Assembly: GCF_001424835.1 (NCBI RefSeq)
Contig: NZ_LMCQ01000008.1
Location: 1-56,262, forward strand
DNA: 56,262 bases
Direction of reading: 5' to 3'
DNA from: Variovorax sp. Root318D1
GTDB lineage: Bacteria; Pseudomonadota; Gammaproteobacteria; Burkholderiales; Burkholderiaceae_C
This document shows, in pieces, positions 34,649 to 44,711 of the stretch. The position numbers were made by a program, and so were the translations under genes. Positions within the stretch are counted from its first letter, which is position 1; each line of letters opens with the position of its first letter. Below the pieces are notes generated by a model. The model made no database searches. It saw only the letters and a list, made by a program, of their open reading frames with translations, and was not told where the DNA came from.

Positions 34649-37591
34649 ATGCCCCTGGTCCTCCTCGTCGCTCTTCCTTTCATTGCCAGCGTGCTGGCGG
34701 CGTTGATGCCGTCCAACGCGCGCAACCGGGAATCGACGCTCGCGGGACTCGTCGCGCTGGGCTGCGCACTACAGGTTGCATGGCTCTTTCCGCAGATCGC
34801 ACACGGCAACGTGCTGCGCCAGGAGATCGAGTGGTTGCCGGAGCTCGGCCTGAACCTCGTGTTCCGCATGGACGGCTTCGCATGGCTGTTCTGCATGCTG
34901 GTGCTCGGCATCGGCGCACTGGTGGTGCTCTATGCGCGCTACTACATGTCGGCCTCCGACCCAGTGCCGCGCTTCTTCTCTTTCTTTCTTGCGTTCATGG
35001 GCGCGATGGTGGGCGTGGTGCTCTCGGGCAACCTGATCCAGATGGTGCTGTTCTGGGAGCTCACCAGCCTGTTCTCGTTCCTGCTGATCGGCTACTGGCA
35101 TCACCGGCGTGATGCGCGGCGCGGCGCGCGCATGGCGCTCACCGTCACCGGTGCGGGCGGACTGTGCCTCCTGGCGGGCGTGCTGGTGCTGGGCCGCATT
35201 GCGGGCAGCTACGAGCTCGACGTGGTGCTGGCTTCGGGCGATGCCATTCGCGCTCATGCGCTCTATCCCGCCGCGCTGGTGCTGATCCTGCTGGGGGCGT
35301 TCACCAAGAGCGCGCAGTTCCCTTTTCACTTCTGGCTGCCGCGCGCCATGGCGGCACCGACCCCCGTTTCTGCCTACCTGCATTCAGCGACCATGGTGAA
35401 GCTCGGCGTGTTCCTGATGGCGCGGCTGTGGCCGGTGCTGTCGGGCACCGAGGAGTGGTTCTGGCTCGTCGGCGGCGCGGGCGCCCTCACGCTGCTGCTC
35501 GGGGGCTTTGTCGCCATGTTCCAGCGCGACCTGAAGGCGCTGCTTGCGTACTCGACCATCTCGCATCTCGGGCTCATCACGCTGCTGCTCGGGCTCAACA
35601 GCCCGCTCGCTGCGGTGGCGGCCGTATTCCACGTCATGAACCACGCCACCTTCAAGGCGTCGCTCTTCATGGCTGCCGGCATCATCGACCACGAGAGCGG
35701 TACGCGCGACATCCGCAAACTGAGCGGCCTGCTGCGGTTGATGCCGATCACGGGAACGCTCGCCATCATCGCAAGCGCCTCGATGGCGGGCGTGCCGCTG
35801 CTCAACGGCTTTCTCTCGAAGGAGATGTTCTTCGCCGAGACGGTGTTCATCAAGGCGACGCCATGGGTCAACGTGAGCCTGCCCATCATCGCAACCATCG
35901 CCGGCATCTTCAGCGTGGCGTACTCGGCGCGCTTCGTGTTCGACGTGTTCTTCGGTCCGCCGTGCGGGCCCGACGTGCCGCGGCAGCCGCATGAGCCGCC
36001 GCACTGGATGCGGGTGCCGGTCGAACTGCTGGTGCTCGTCTGCCTGGTGGTGGGTGTGGCGCCAGACTGGTCCGTGGGTGGGCTGCTCGCGGCCGCCGCC
36101 CTGCCGGTGGTGGGCGGTGTGCTGCCTGAATACAGCCTGGCTGTGTGGCACGGCTTCAACCTGCCGCTGGCCATGAGCTTCGTGGCGCTGGCGGGCGGCG
36201 TGGTGCTGTATCTGTCGCAGCGCCGCCGCCGCGCGCAAGGCGATCTCGCACACACGCCGCTGCTGCACCGTTTCGACGGCCAGGCCATCTTCGAGCATCT
36301 GCTCGCGCAGCTCAGCGAAGCCGGCCGGCGCAGCCGCCGCGTGCTGGGCACCCGGCGCATGCAGACGCAGTTGCTGCTGCTGATCGGGGTGGCGGGCGCG
36401 GGCGCCGCGGTTTCGCTCTGGACCGCACCCGTCACGCGCGGCACCCGCGAACTGCTGCCGTTCTCGACGATGTTCGCGATGACCTGGCTCATCGGCGGCG
36501 TCTGCGCACTGGCCGCGGCATGGCAGGCCAAGTTCCATCGGCTTGCCGCGTTGATGCTCGCTGCGGGCGCGGGCCTGGTGTGCTGCGTGACCTACATCTG
36601 GTTCTCGGCGCCCGACCTGGCGCTCACGCAATTGGTGGTCGAAGCCGTGACCACGGTGCTGATCCTGCTCGGCCTGCGCTGGCTGCCGATGCGCAGCAAG
36701 GACGCCGTGCAGTCTGCGCGCACCCGGCTGCGCCCCTGGGGCCGGCGCGGGCGTGACCTGCTGGTGGCGACAGCCGCCGGCAGTGGCATGGCGGCGCTGG
36801 CCTGGATGATGATGACGCGCCCGTTCCCGCAGAGCATCTCGCCCTTCTTTCTCGAGCGCGCGCTCACCGAGGGTGGCGGCACCAACGTGGTCAACGTGAT
36901 GCTGGTCGACTTTCGCGCGTTCGACACCTTCGGCGAAATCACCGTGCTCGGCGTGGTCGCGCTCACCGTCTATGCGCTGCTGCGCCGCTTCCGGCCGGCG
37001 CGCGAATCGATGGCGCTGCCGGTGCAGCAGCGCGCACAGGCCGACGACGGAAGCAGCGACCTGCTGAACCCGCGCCTCGCCAAGGACACGGCCGTCGGCT
37101 ACCTGATGGTGCCGGCGGTGCTGGTGCGGCTCCTGCTGCCGCTTGCAGTGCTGGTGTCGGTCTACTTCTTCATGCGCGGGCACAACGCGCCGGGCGGCGG
37201 CTTCGTCGCGGGGCTGGTGATGTCGGTGGCGCTCCTGCTGCAGTTCATCGTCTCCGGCACCGAATGGGTGGAGGAGCATCTGCGCATCTATCCGCGCCGC
37301 TGGATCGCCATCGGCCTGCTGCTCGCGCTGGCCACTGGCGGGGGCGCGGTGCTATTTGGCTATCCGTTCATGACCACGCACACCGCGCACCTGCACCTTC
37401 CGATCCTGGGCGAGTTGCACGTGCCGAGCGCGCTTTTCTTCGACATCGGCGTGTTCGCATTGGTGCTCGGCGCCACCATGCTGATCCTCACCGCGCTGGC
37501 GCACCAATCGGTACGCAGCCACCGCTGGGCCGACGAGCAGCGCGAGAAAGAGGCAATTGCGCAGGCCGAGGCGGTGGAGGGCGCGCACTGA
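34649..37591 (+). CDS. phaAB: Monovalent cation/H+ antiporter subunit A, fused A+B
   Basis: 980 residues with ~24 or more membrane segments. Residues ~1-780 are MrpA/PhaA, with the NuoL/ND5-like core (GNLIQMVLFWELTSLFSFLLIGYW, FHFWLPRAMAAPTPVSAYLHSATMVKLG, STISHLGLI). Residues ~825-980 are an MrpB/MnhB domain (MVPAVLVRLLLPLAVLVSVYFFMRGHNAPGGGFVAGLV). The A-B fusion marks the group 2 (Pha-type) Mrp systems. The ATG at 34649 opens the first helix. It overlaps phaC by one base. It works with subunits C-G as a Na+ or K+/H+ antiporter. Confidence 0.93.
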   Translation: MPLVLLVALPFIASVLAALMPSNARNRESTLAGLVALGCALQVAWLFPQIAHGNVLRQEIEWLPELGLNLVFRMDGFAWLFCMLVLGIGALVVLYARYYMSASDPVPRFFSFFLAFMGAMVGVVLSGNLIQMVLFWELTSLFSFLLIGYWHHRRDARRGARMALTVTGAGGLCLLAGVLVLGRIAGSYELDVVLASGDAIRAHALYPAALVLILLGAFTKSAQFPFHFWLPRAMAAPTPVSAYLHSATMVKLGVFLMARLWPVLSGTEEWFWLVGGAGALTLLLGGFVAMFQRDLKALLAYSTISHLGLITLLLGLNSPLAAVAAVFHVMNHATFKASLFMAAGIIDHESGTRDIRKLSGLLRLMPITGTLAIIASASMAGVPLLNGFLSKEMFFAETVFIKATPWVNVSLPIIATIAGIFSVAYSARFVFDVFFGPPCGPDVPRQPHEPPHWMRVPVELLVLVCLVVGVAPDWSVGGLLAAAALPVVGGVLPEYSLAVWHGFNLPLAMSFVALAGGVVLYLSQRRRRAQGDLAHTPLLHRFDGQAIFEHLLAQLSEAGRRSRRVLGTRRMQTQLLLLIGVAGAGAAVSLWTAPVTRGTRELLPFSTMFAMTWLIGGVCALAAAWQAKFHRLAALMLAAGAGLVCCVTYIWFSAPDLALTQLVVEAVTTVLILLGLRWLPMRSKDAVQSARTRLRPWGRRGRDLLVATAAGSGMAALAWMMMTRPFPQSISPFFLERALTEGGGTNVVNVMLVDFRAFDTFGEITVLGVVALTVYALLRRFRPARESMALPVQQRAQADDGSSDLLNPRLAKDTAVGYLMVPAVLVRLLLPLAVLVSVYFFMRGHNAPGGGFVAGLVMSVALLLQFIVSGTEWVEEHLRIYPRRWIAIGLLLALATGGGAVLFGYPFMTTHTAHLHLPILGELHVPSALFFDIGVFALVLGATMLILTALAHQSVRSHRWADEQREKEAIAQAEAVEGAH

Positions 37592-37944
37592 TGGAAATCG
37601 TGCTCGCACTCGCCATCGGCGTGCTCACCGGCTCGGGGGTGTACCTGCTGCTGCGTCCCCGAACCTTCCAGGTGATCATGGGCCTCACGCTCATCTCATA
37701 CGGCGTCAACCTGTTCATCTTCAGCATGGGCCGGCTCAAGCTCGACAGCGAGCCCGTGCTGGTGAAGGGCTTTACCGCCACGCTGGCGAATACCGCCGAC
37801 CCGATGCCGCAGGCCCTGGTGCTGACGGCCATCGTCATCGGCTTTGCGATGACCGCGCTGTTCCTCGTCGTGCTGCTGGCCTCGCGTGGCCTGGCCGGCA
37901 CCGACCACGTGGACGGCGAAGAGCGGAAGGGGGCGGCGGAGTGA
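37591..37944 (+). CDS. phaC: Cation/H+ antiporter subunit C
   Basis: 117 residues with three membrane helices. It resembles NuoK: GVYLLLRPRTFQVIMGLTLISYGVNLFIFSMGRL and DPMPQALVLTAIVIGFAMTALFLV, the latter holding the conserved DPxPQALVLTAIVI motif. The name follows the Pha antiporter, not the polyhydroxyalkanoate synthase that shares the symbol. It overlaps phaAB by 1 base and phaD by 4. Confidence 0.94.
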   Translation: MEIVLALAIGVLTGSGVYLLLRPRTFQVIMGLTLISYGVNLFIFSMGRLKLDSEPVLVKGFTATLANTADPMPQALVLTAIVIGFAMTALFLVVLLASRGLAGTDHVDGEERKGAAE

Positions 37945-39644
37945 CGGCGCTCATTCAACTCCTCGACCGGCTGCTCGACTTCAGCATGCCGCATCTCGTG
38001 GCGGTGCCGATCCTCGTGCCGCTGCTCACGGCCGCGTTGATGCTGCTGCTCGGCGAAAGGCGCCGCCGCACCAAGTCGGCCTTGAGCGTGGTCTCGGGGC
38101 TGGTGGGCTTGCTGGCGGCGCTGGCGCTGCTGCGCTGGGTGAATGCCCCCGGCACTGGCGACGGACCCGGTTCGATCGGCGTCTACCTGCCCGGTAACTG
38201 GCAAGCCCCCTTCGGCATCGTGCTGGTGGCCGATCGGCTGTCGACCATGATGGTGGCGCTTACCGGAGTCGTCGCCTTTGCGGCCTCGATCTATTCCACC
38301 TCGCGCTGGGACCGCGCAGGCGTGCATTTCCATCCGCTGCTGCAGCTGCAGCTCATGGGCCTGAACGGCGCCTTCCTGACCGGTGACCTGTTCAACCTGT
38401 TCGTCTTCTTCGAGGTGATGCTCGCGGCATCCTATGGCTTGCTGCTGCACGGGTCGGGGCGGCTGCGCGTGCAGGCCGGGCTGCATTACATCGCCATCAA
38501 CCTGGCCGCTTCGTCTCTCTTTCTGATCGGCGCGGCGCTGCTCTATGGCGTGACCGGCACACTCAACATGGCCGACCTGAGCGTGCGCATTGCCGAGCTC
38601 GCGCCATCCGACCGCGGCTTGGTGCATGCGGCCGCGGCCATCCTCGCGACCGCGTTCTTCGCCAAGGCCGGCGCCTGGCCGCTCAACTTCTGGCTGGTGC
38701 CGGCATACAGCGCGGCGGTGTCGCCTGTGGGCGCCGTCTTCGCGCTCTTGACCAAGCTCGGCATCTATACGCTGCTGCGCCTGTGGACCCTGCTCTTCGC
38801 GCCCGATGCGGGCAGCTCAGCCGCGTTCGGGCAGTCGGTTCTCATCGCAATCGGCCTGGCAACACTGTTCGCGGGCGCCCTCGGCATCGTGGGCACGCAG
38901 CGGCTATCCAATCTTGCCGGCTTCAGCGTGCTGGTGTCGGCCGGCACGCTGATCGCGGCCATCGGCCTCGGGGAACCGGCCGTGTGGGCAGGAGCGCTCT
39001 ACTACCTGCTGAGCTCTACGCTCGCCGTCAGCGCCTTCTTCCTGTTGGTCGACATGATCGAGCGCTGGCGCAACGCCGGCCTGAGCGTCGCGCCGCATGA
39101 ACAGGCAGGCAACGCGCCGTTCCTGGCGGAAGACCTGCGCGTGCTCGACGACGTGAATCTCGACGACGAAGCGCAGGCGCTCTACGGGCGCGCCATCCCC
39201 GCGGGTGTGGCTTTCCTGGGCCTGAGCTTCATTGGCTGCACCTTGCTGCTCGCCGGCCTGCCCCCGCTCTCGGGCTTCGTCGGCAAGTTCGCGATGCTGT
39301 CGGGCGCCTTCGTGACCAGCGGCACCTCCACGGCCGCATGGATCTTCCTGGCCCTGCTGATCGCCTCGGGCTTCCTGGCGCTGACTGCACTGAGCCGCAC
39401 CGGCATGCGCCATTTCTGGACTCAGCCGCATCCCACCATGCCTTCGCTACCTTTGCTCGAAGTGCTGCCGGTGGCCGGCCTGCTCGCGGCCTGCGTGGCA
39501 CTGACGGTGTGGGCCGGCCCGGTCATGCGCCATGCGCTCCTCACCGCCGAAGGGCTGCATGCGCCCGCGGTGTACCGCAATGCCGTGATGAATGCGCGGC
39601 AGGTGCCCAATCCGGTGGCCCCGGCGATAGGCCTTGCCCCATGA
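37941..39644 (+). CDS. phaD: Cation/H+ antiporter subunit D
   Basis: 567 residues with ~14 membrane segments. It is homologous to NuoM/N. The proton-channel core has LMGLNGAFLTGDLFNLFVFFEVMLAASYGLLLHG and AKAGAWPLNFWLVPAYSAAVSPVGAVFALLTKLGIYTLLR, with the conserved Glu and Lys. A ~40-residue charged loop (SVAPHEQ...LDDEAQALYG) precedes the last helices. The start is GTG at 37941, overlapping phaC by GTGA. Confidence 0.94.
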   Translation: MTALIQLLDRLLDFSMPHLVAVPILVPLLTAALMLLLGERRRRTKSALSVVSGLVGLLAALALLRWVNAPGTGDGPGSIGVYLPGNWQAPFGIVLVADRLSTMMVALTGVVAFAASIYSTSRWDRAGVHFHPLLQLQLMGLNGAFLTGDLFNLFVFFEVMLAASYGLLLHGSGRLRVQAGLHYIAINLAASSLFLIGAALLYGVTGTLNMADLSVRIAELAPSDRGLVHAAAAILATAFFAKAGAWPLNFWLVPAYSAAVSPVGAVFALLTKLGIYTLLRLWTLLFAPDAGSSAAFGQSVLIAIGLATLFAGALGIVGTQRLSNLAGFSVLVSAGTLIAAIGLGEPAVWAGALYYLLSSTLAVSAFFLLVDMIERWRNAGLSVAPHEQAGNAPFLAEDLRVLDDVNLDDEAQALYGRAIPAGVAFLGLSFIGCTLLLAGLPPLSGFVGKFAMLSGAFVTSGTSTAAWIFLALLIASGFLALTALSRTGMRHFWTQPHPTMPSLPLLEVLPVAGLLAACVALTVWAGPVMRHALLTAEGLHAPAVYRNAVMNARQVPNPVAPAIGLAP

Positions 39645-40132
39645 AGCGCTGGGTTCCTTCGCTGCCGCTGTCGATCGCGCTGTTTGCCGTGTGGCTCCTG
39701 CTCAACCAGTCGCTCGACCCTGCCACGCTGGCATCCGCGCTGGTGCTGGCCATTGCCGTTCCGCTGCTCACCGAGGGCCTGCGGCCCGCCACCGTTCGCA
39801 TGCGCAAGCCCTGGGTCGCGCTGCGGCTCGCGGGCCGGGCCTCGGCCGACATGCTGCATTCCGCGCTCTTCGTGGCGCGCCGCCTGCTCACACGCCGCAC
39901 GTCGCGCATCGCGTCGAAGTTCGTGAACGTGCCGCTCGAGTTGCGCGATCCGAACGGGCTCGCGGTGCTGGCCATGATCATGTGCCTCACGCCCGGCACC
40001 GCCTGGGGCGAGATTTCGTTCGACAGCAGTGCGCTGCTGATCCATGTGTTCGACGTCGAAGACGAAGCCGCTTTCATCGCCACGATCAAAGAGCGCTACG
40101 AGCACCCCTTGATGGAGATCTTCGAATCATGA
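39641..40132 (+). CDS. phaE: Cation/H+ antiporter subunit E
   Basis: 163 residues. Two N-terminal membrane segments (~8-45) precede a soluble domain with the subunit-E signature LAVLAMIMCLTPGTAWGEI, then LLIHVFDVEDEAAFIATIKERYE. It is needed for assembly of the Mrp complex in characterised systems. ATGA overlaps couple it to both phaD and phaF. Confidence 0.93.
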   Translation: MKRWVPSLPLSIALFAVWLLLNQSLDPATLASALVLAIAVPLLTEGLRPATVRMRKPWVALRLAGRASADMLHSALFVARRLLTRRTSRIASKFVNVPLELRDPNGLAVLAMIMCLTPGTAWGEISFDSSALLIHVFDVEDEAAFIATIKERYEHPLMEIFES

Positions 40133-40407
40133 CGCCTGTTCTTTTCTGGGCCTTGAGACTCGCGCTGCTGCTGCTGGCCGTGGCCATGATCTGCGCGCTC
40201 ACCCGCCTTCTCGTCGGCCCGACCGCGCAAGACCGCGTAATGGCACTGGACTGCCTCTACATCAACGGCATGCTGATGATGCTGGTGCTCGGCATCGTCT
40301 ATGCAAGCAACGTGTACTTCGAGGCAGCCATGCTCACGGCGCTGTTCGGCTTCGTGGGATCGACGGCCATGGCGAAGTTTCTCTTGCGTGGGGAGGTCAT
40401 TGAATGA
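40129..40407 (+). CDS. phaF: Cation/H+ antiporter subunit F
   Basis: 92 residues with three membrane helices. LTRLLVGPTAQDRVMALD is the family motif with the essential Asp, and VYFEAAMLTALFGFVGSTAMAKFLLRGEVIE is the typical C-terminus. It overlaps phaE and phaG by 4 bases each. Confidence 0.94.
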   Translation: MTPVLFWALRLALLLLAVAMICALTRLLVGPTAQDRVMALDCLYINGMLMMLVLGIVYASNVYFEAAMLTALFGFVGSTAMAKFLLRGEVIE

Positions 40408-40763
40408 ATGACTTCATCGTGGGGCCGCTGCCCCTGTGGGCGGAAGTTATCACGGCAGTATTCGCGGTGCTGGGCGCCGCTTTCGCCGCCATAGGCTCAT
40501 TCGGCCTCGTGCGCTTGCCCACGTTCTTCCGCCGCATTCATGCGCCAACGCTCGGTGCCACGGCGGGCGTGTGGTGCATGACGATCGCCACCATCGTCTA
40601 TTTCTCGGTGCAGGGCTACAGCCTGTTTCTGCACGCCGTGCTGATCGTTCTCTTCATTGCGCTCACCGCGCCCATCACCACCATCTTCCTGATGCGCGCC
40701 GCACTCTTTCGCGAACGGCAAAAGGGCGGCGACGTGCCGCCGGCGGCGAAGTCGGCTGACTGA
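40404..40763 (+). CDS. phaG: Cation/H+ antiporter subunit G
   Basis: 119 residues with three membrane helices. LGAAFAAIGSFGLVRLPTFFRRIHAPTLGATAGVWCMT is the subunit-G signature (GLxRLPDxYxRxHAxTKxxT type), though the usual Lys after H-A-x-T is Leu here. It is last gene of the antiporter operon, converging on xdhC with 21 bases between and no clear terminator. Confidence 0.93.
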   Translation: MNDFIVGPLPLWAEVITAVFAVLGAAFAAIGSFGLVRLPTFFRRIHAPTLGATAGVWCMTIATIVYFSVQGYSLFLHAVLIVLFIALTAPITTIFLMRAALFRERQKGGDVPPAAKSAD

Positions 40764-40784
40764 CGCGACCAGGCCGCGATTCAT

Positions 40785-41807
40785 TCAGCTCATGGCGAGC
40801 TGCTGCATGCCCTTGGCGCGCGCCACTTCCATTTCGCGCGGCAGCGTCACCGCGTTCTTCACCGCAAGAATCTCGGCCATCACGCTCACCGCGATTTCAG
40901 GCGGCGTCTTGCTGCCGATATAGATGCCGATGGGGCCACGCAGGCGCGCGAGCGACTCGGCCGTCTGCCCGAAGTGCTCGATCATCCGGTCGCGCCGCGC
41001 CTCGGCGTTGCGGCGCGAGCCGATGGCTCCCACGTAAAAGGCCTCGCTCTGCAGGGCTTCGAGCAGCGCCAAGTCGTCGAGCTTGGGATCATGCGTGAGC
41101 GCGACCACGCAACTGCGCCGGTCGGGCTTGAAGGCCAGCACCGCGTCGTCGGGCATCTCGGTGGTGATCTCCACGCCCGGTAGCGACCACGCAGTGCGGT
41201 ACTCGGCGCGCGGGTCGCACAGCGTCACTGCAAAGCCGCTGAACTTGGCCATCGTCGCAAGGTATTCGGCCAACTGCCCCGCGCCGATCAGCAGCATGCG
41301 GTACTCCGGGCCGAAGGTGTTGGTGAGCTCGGTGTCGTTCACCTTGAGTTCGTCGGGCGCGGTCGCTTCGGCCAGGCGCACGGCGCCGGTTGCGAGGGCG
41401 ACGGTGCGCTGCATCAGCTTGCCTTGCTCGAGCTCGGCCACCAGCGTGTCCAGCGAGGCCGCTTCGGGGTCGTATTCGAGCAGCAGCTCCAGCGTGCCGC
41501 CGCAGGGGAGCCCGAAGCGATGCGCCTCGTCGGCCGTGATGCCGTACTTCACGAGGGCGGGCGGGGTGCCCGGCGGCACCTCTTCGCCGTTGCCGTGGGC
41601 GTGGCTGTAGCGGGCGATCAGGTCGTCCTCGATGCAGCCGCCGGAGACCGAGCCCACCACCGCACCGTCGTCCGCCAGCGCCATGATCGAGCCGACCGGC
41701 CGAGGCGACGAGCCCCAGGTGCGCACCACCGTGGTCAGCAGCGCGCGCTTGCCGGCCTGCCGCCAGTCGCGCAGCGTGCGCAGCACCATGACGTCGAGAT
41801 TTTCCAT
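40785..41807 (-). CDS. XdhC/CoxF-family molybdenum-cofactor maturation protein
   Basis: 340 residues. The N-terminal XdhC/CoxI domain has LLTTVVRTWGSSPRPVGSIM, VSGGCIEDDL and CGGTLELLLEY with the conserved Cys. The C-terminal Rossmann domain has LLIGAGQLAEYLATMAKFSGF, GAIGSRRNAEARRDRM and GIYIGSKTPPEIAVSVMAEI. Such proteins bind molybdenum cofactor, help its sulfuration and insert it into xanthine-oxidase-type enzymes. It is last gene of the cox-like operon, 16 bases after coxG. Confidence 0.9.
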   Translation of the reverse strand: MENLDVMVLRTLRDWRQAGKRALLTTVVRTWGSSPRPVGSIMALADDGAVVGSVSGGCIEDDLIARYSHAHGNGEEVPPGTPPALVKYGITADEAHRFGLPCGGTLELLLEYDPEAASLDTLVAELEQGKLMQRTVALATGAVRLAEATAPDELKVNDTELTNTFGPEYRMLLIGAGQLAEYLATMAKFSGFAVTLCDPRAEYRTAWSLPGVEITTEMPDDAVLAFKPDRRSCVVALTHDPKLDDLALLEALQSEAFYVGAIGSRRNAEARRDRMIEHFGQTAESLARLRGPIGIYIGSKTPPEIAVSVMAEILAVKNAVTLPREMEVARAKGMQQLAMS

Positions 41808-41823
41808 GGCTTGTTTCGTGTCC

Positions 41824-42477
41824 TCAGCTCGCGTCGTCCGATCCGGCGGACGCGTCCTTGTCGTCCTTCTTGCCGAGGCCGATCTTCTTCATGAAGCCGG
41901 ACATGACGCCCGCCTTCTCCGCGGGGGCCTCCGCCGTTTCTTCGGCGGCGGCAGGAGGCGGGCCGTAGCGGCTCTGCATTTCGGCCTCGAAGCGCTTGAA
42001 GAAATCGTCGGCGGTCGACTTGGCGGCGCCATCGATGAGACGCTGGCCCAGCTGGGCGATCTTGCCGCCGACCTGCGCCTGCACGGTGTAGTCGAGCTCG
42101 CAGCCGACAGGCGAAGGCACGGTGTCGGCGGAAGCGGCTTCAACGCCGTCGATGACTGGCGGCACCGCGGCGGCGCCGTCCAGCGGCCTGAGCGTCACGC
42201 TCGACGAGCCCTTGGCAAACCCCGCCACACCGCCCTGCCCCTCGAAGGTGAGCTTGTAGCCGTCGGGCGCGACGATGTCCGACAGCGCCACCTTGCCGCT
42301 GAACTTGGCCGACACCGGACCGATCTTGACCGCAAGCGCCACGCTGTACTGGTTGTCGCCCGTGAGCTCGAACTTGTCGCAGCCGGGAATGCACTTCTTG
42401 AGCGTCTCGGGATCGTTGAGCGCTTCCCACGCCTGTTGTTGCGTGATGCCGAGGCGGCGGTTACCGAGCATTTCCAT
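41824..42477 (-). CDS. coxG: CoxG-family SRPBCC protein
   Basis: 217 residues. The SRPBCC fold covers ~1-145: MEMLGNRRLGITQQQAWEALNDPETLKKCIPGC, and VALAVKIGPVSAKFSGKVALSD. It is followed by a low-complexity Ala/Glu-rich linker and a C-terminal basic amphipathic segment (GVMSGFMKKIGLGKKDD) that may bind membrane. CoxG is reported to anchor CO dehydrogenase to the inner membrane and contact the quinone pool; that role is likely for this enzyme too. Confidence 0.9.
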   Translation of the reverse strand: MEMLGNRRLGITQQQAWEALNDPETLKKCIPGCDKFELTGDNQYSVALAVKIGPVSAKFSGKVALSDIVAPDGYKLTFEGQGGVAGFAKGSSSVTLRPLDGAAAVPPVIDGVEAASADTVPSPVGCELDYTVQAQVGGKIAQLGQRLIDGAAKSTADDFFKRFEAEMQSRYGPPPAAAEETAEAPAEKAGVMSGFMKKIGLGKKDDKDASAGSDDAS

Positions 42478-42510
42478 GGTGGAGTTTCCTTTTGTCTTTT
42501 CTGTGAGCCG

Positions 42511-43725
42511 CTAGCGGCTGGACCGCATCAAGGCGGCAAGGCTGGCGGCCAGCTGTTCGAGGGCACTGAGATTGTGGACCGCCAGCATCGCGTCTGCATG
42601 GCGGTGCAGCACGCTGGCCCCACGCGCCAAAGGGGCGTAGCCCTCGAAGCGCAGCAGCGGGTTGAGCCACAGCAGCCGGCGCGAGTGGCGCTTGAGCCAG
42701 AGCAGTTCGTTCTCGAGCAGCGCCGGCTCTCCGGTGTCGAGCCCGTCGCTGATCACCAGCACCAGGGTGCGGCGGCCCGTCAGGCGGCGGGCATGCGCGC
42801 GGCGCAGTTCGGCGAGCGAACTGCCAAGCCGCGTGCCGCCCGCGAAATCGTCGATAGCAAGGCTGGCGGCGCCCAGCATGGCGTCGGTGTCGGCCAACCT
42901 GAAAGCGGGCGTCAGGTCGGTCAACCGGGTGCCGAACGCGAACACGTCGCGCCGGCCAGCGCGGCGGGTTGATGCGTGCAGAAACGCGAGCAGCAGCCGC
43001 GCATAGCGCTCCATCGAGCCCGACACGTCAACCAGCACGAGGAGCGGCAGCGGCTGCTCGCGGCGGCTCAGCTTGGGCAGGCGAAGTATTTCGCCGCCCG
43101 TGCGCGCCGCCTCGTGCAGAACGCCGGGCCAGTGCATGCGCGCATGCTGCGAACCCGCATCGTTGGCCGGGCGCAGCCGGCGTGACGGCAGCGAGGGAAT
43201 GGGCAAGGAGATGTCGCGCGCAAGGCGCTCGACCAGCCGGTATTCCGAAGCGCCGAGCGCATTGAAGTCCGCATGCTGCAGCCGTTGCCGGTCACTCGAC
43301 GTCATGGCGGCATCGAACTCGACCTCCTTGTCGGGCTTGGCGGCCACGGCTGGCTTGGCCGGATCGCGCGGCGCGGTGAGTGCCTCGCGCACGCGAGGGC
43401 GACGCTTGGAGGGCTCGGCCTTGCCCTCTGCACTCGGCAACATCTGCGCGAGCAGCTTGTTGGCCAGTTCAGGGTCGCGAAACCACGCATCGAAGAGTTC
43501 GCGGAACACCATGCGGTCTTGCTCGCGGCTCACCATGACAGCTTCCATCGCGGCACTCAGATCGAGACGGCTCTCCACACCCACCAGCGTGGCCGCTTCG
43601 GCAGCAAGCGCGATGCGCATGGCATCGGTGCGCACGCCGGCGCGGCGCAGCGCGCGGCCAAAAGCGGTGATGTTACCGGCCAGCTTGCCGCTGCGTACGT
43701 CGCCGAGTTGCTGGATGCCGGTCAT
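42511..43725 (-). CDS. coxE: CoxE-type VWA domain protein
   Basis: 404 residues. It has a VWA-containing CoxE domain with the MIDAS motif LVLVDVSGSMERYA (DxSxS) near residue 230 and RRTLVLVISDGLDTG. A Lys/Arg-rich N-terminal region (~115-150) precedes it. In the CO dehydrogenase system the MoxR ATPase CoxD and VWA protein CoxE act together on the copper/sulfur active site of CoxL. Pairing with a form-II enzyme lacking the Cys ligand raises the question of what they mature here. Confidence 0.9.
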   Translation of the reverse strand: MTGIQQLGDVRSGKLAGNITAFGRALRRAGVRTDAMRIALAAEAATLVGVESRLDLSAAMEAVMVSREQDRMVFRELFDAWFRDPELANKLLAQMLPSAEGKAEPSKRRPRVREALTAPRDPAKPAVAAKPDKEVEFDAAMTSSDRQRLQHADFNALGASEYRLVERLARDISLPIPSLPSRRLRPANDAGSQHARMHWPGVLHEAARTGGEILRLPKLSRREQPLPLLVLVDVSGSMERYARLLLAFLHASTRRAGRRDVFAFGTRLTDLTPAFRLADTDAMLGAASLAIDDFAGGTRLGSSLAELRRAHARRLTGRRTLVLVISDGLDTGEPALLENELLWLKRHSRRLLWLNPLLRFEGYAPLARGASVLHRHADAMLAVHNLSALEQLAASLAALMRSSR

Positions 43726-43750
43726 GGGCGGCCGCTACCTTCGGCCGCGC

Positions 43751-44653
<903 letters not shown>

Positions 44654-44711
44654 GGCAAAGCGTAGCGGAAGACGCGAGGATGCCGCGCCTTCCGGTCGAA
44701 ACCCGACTGTT

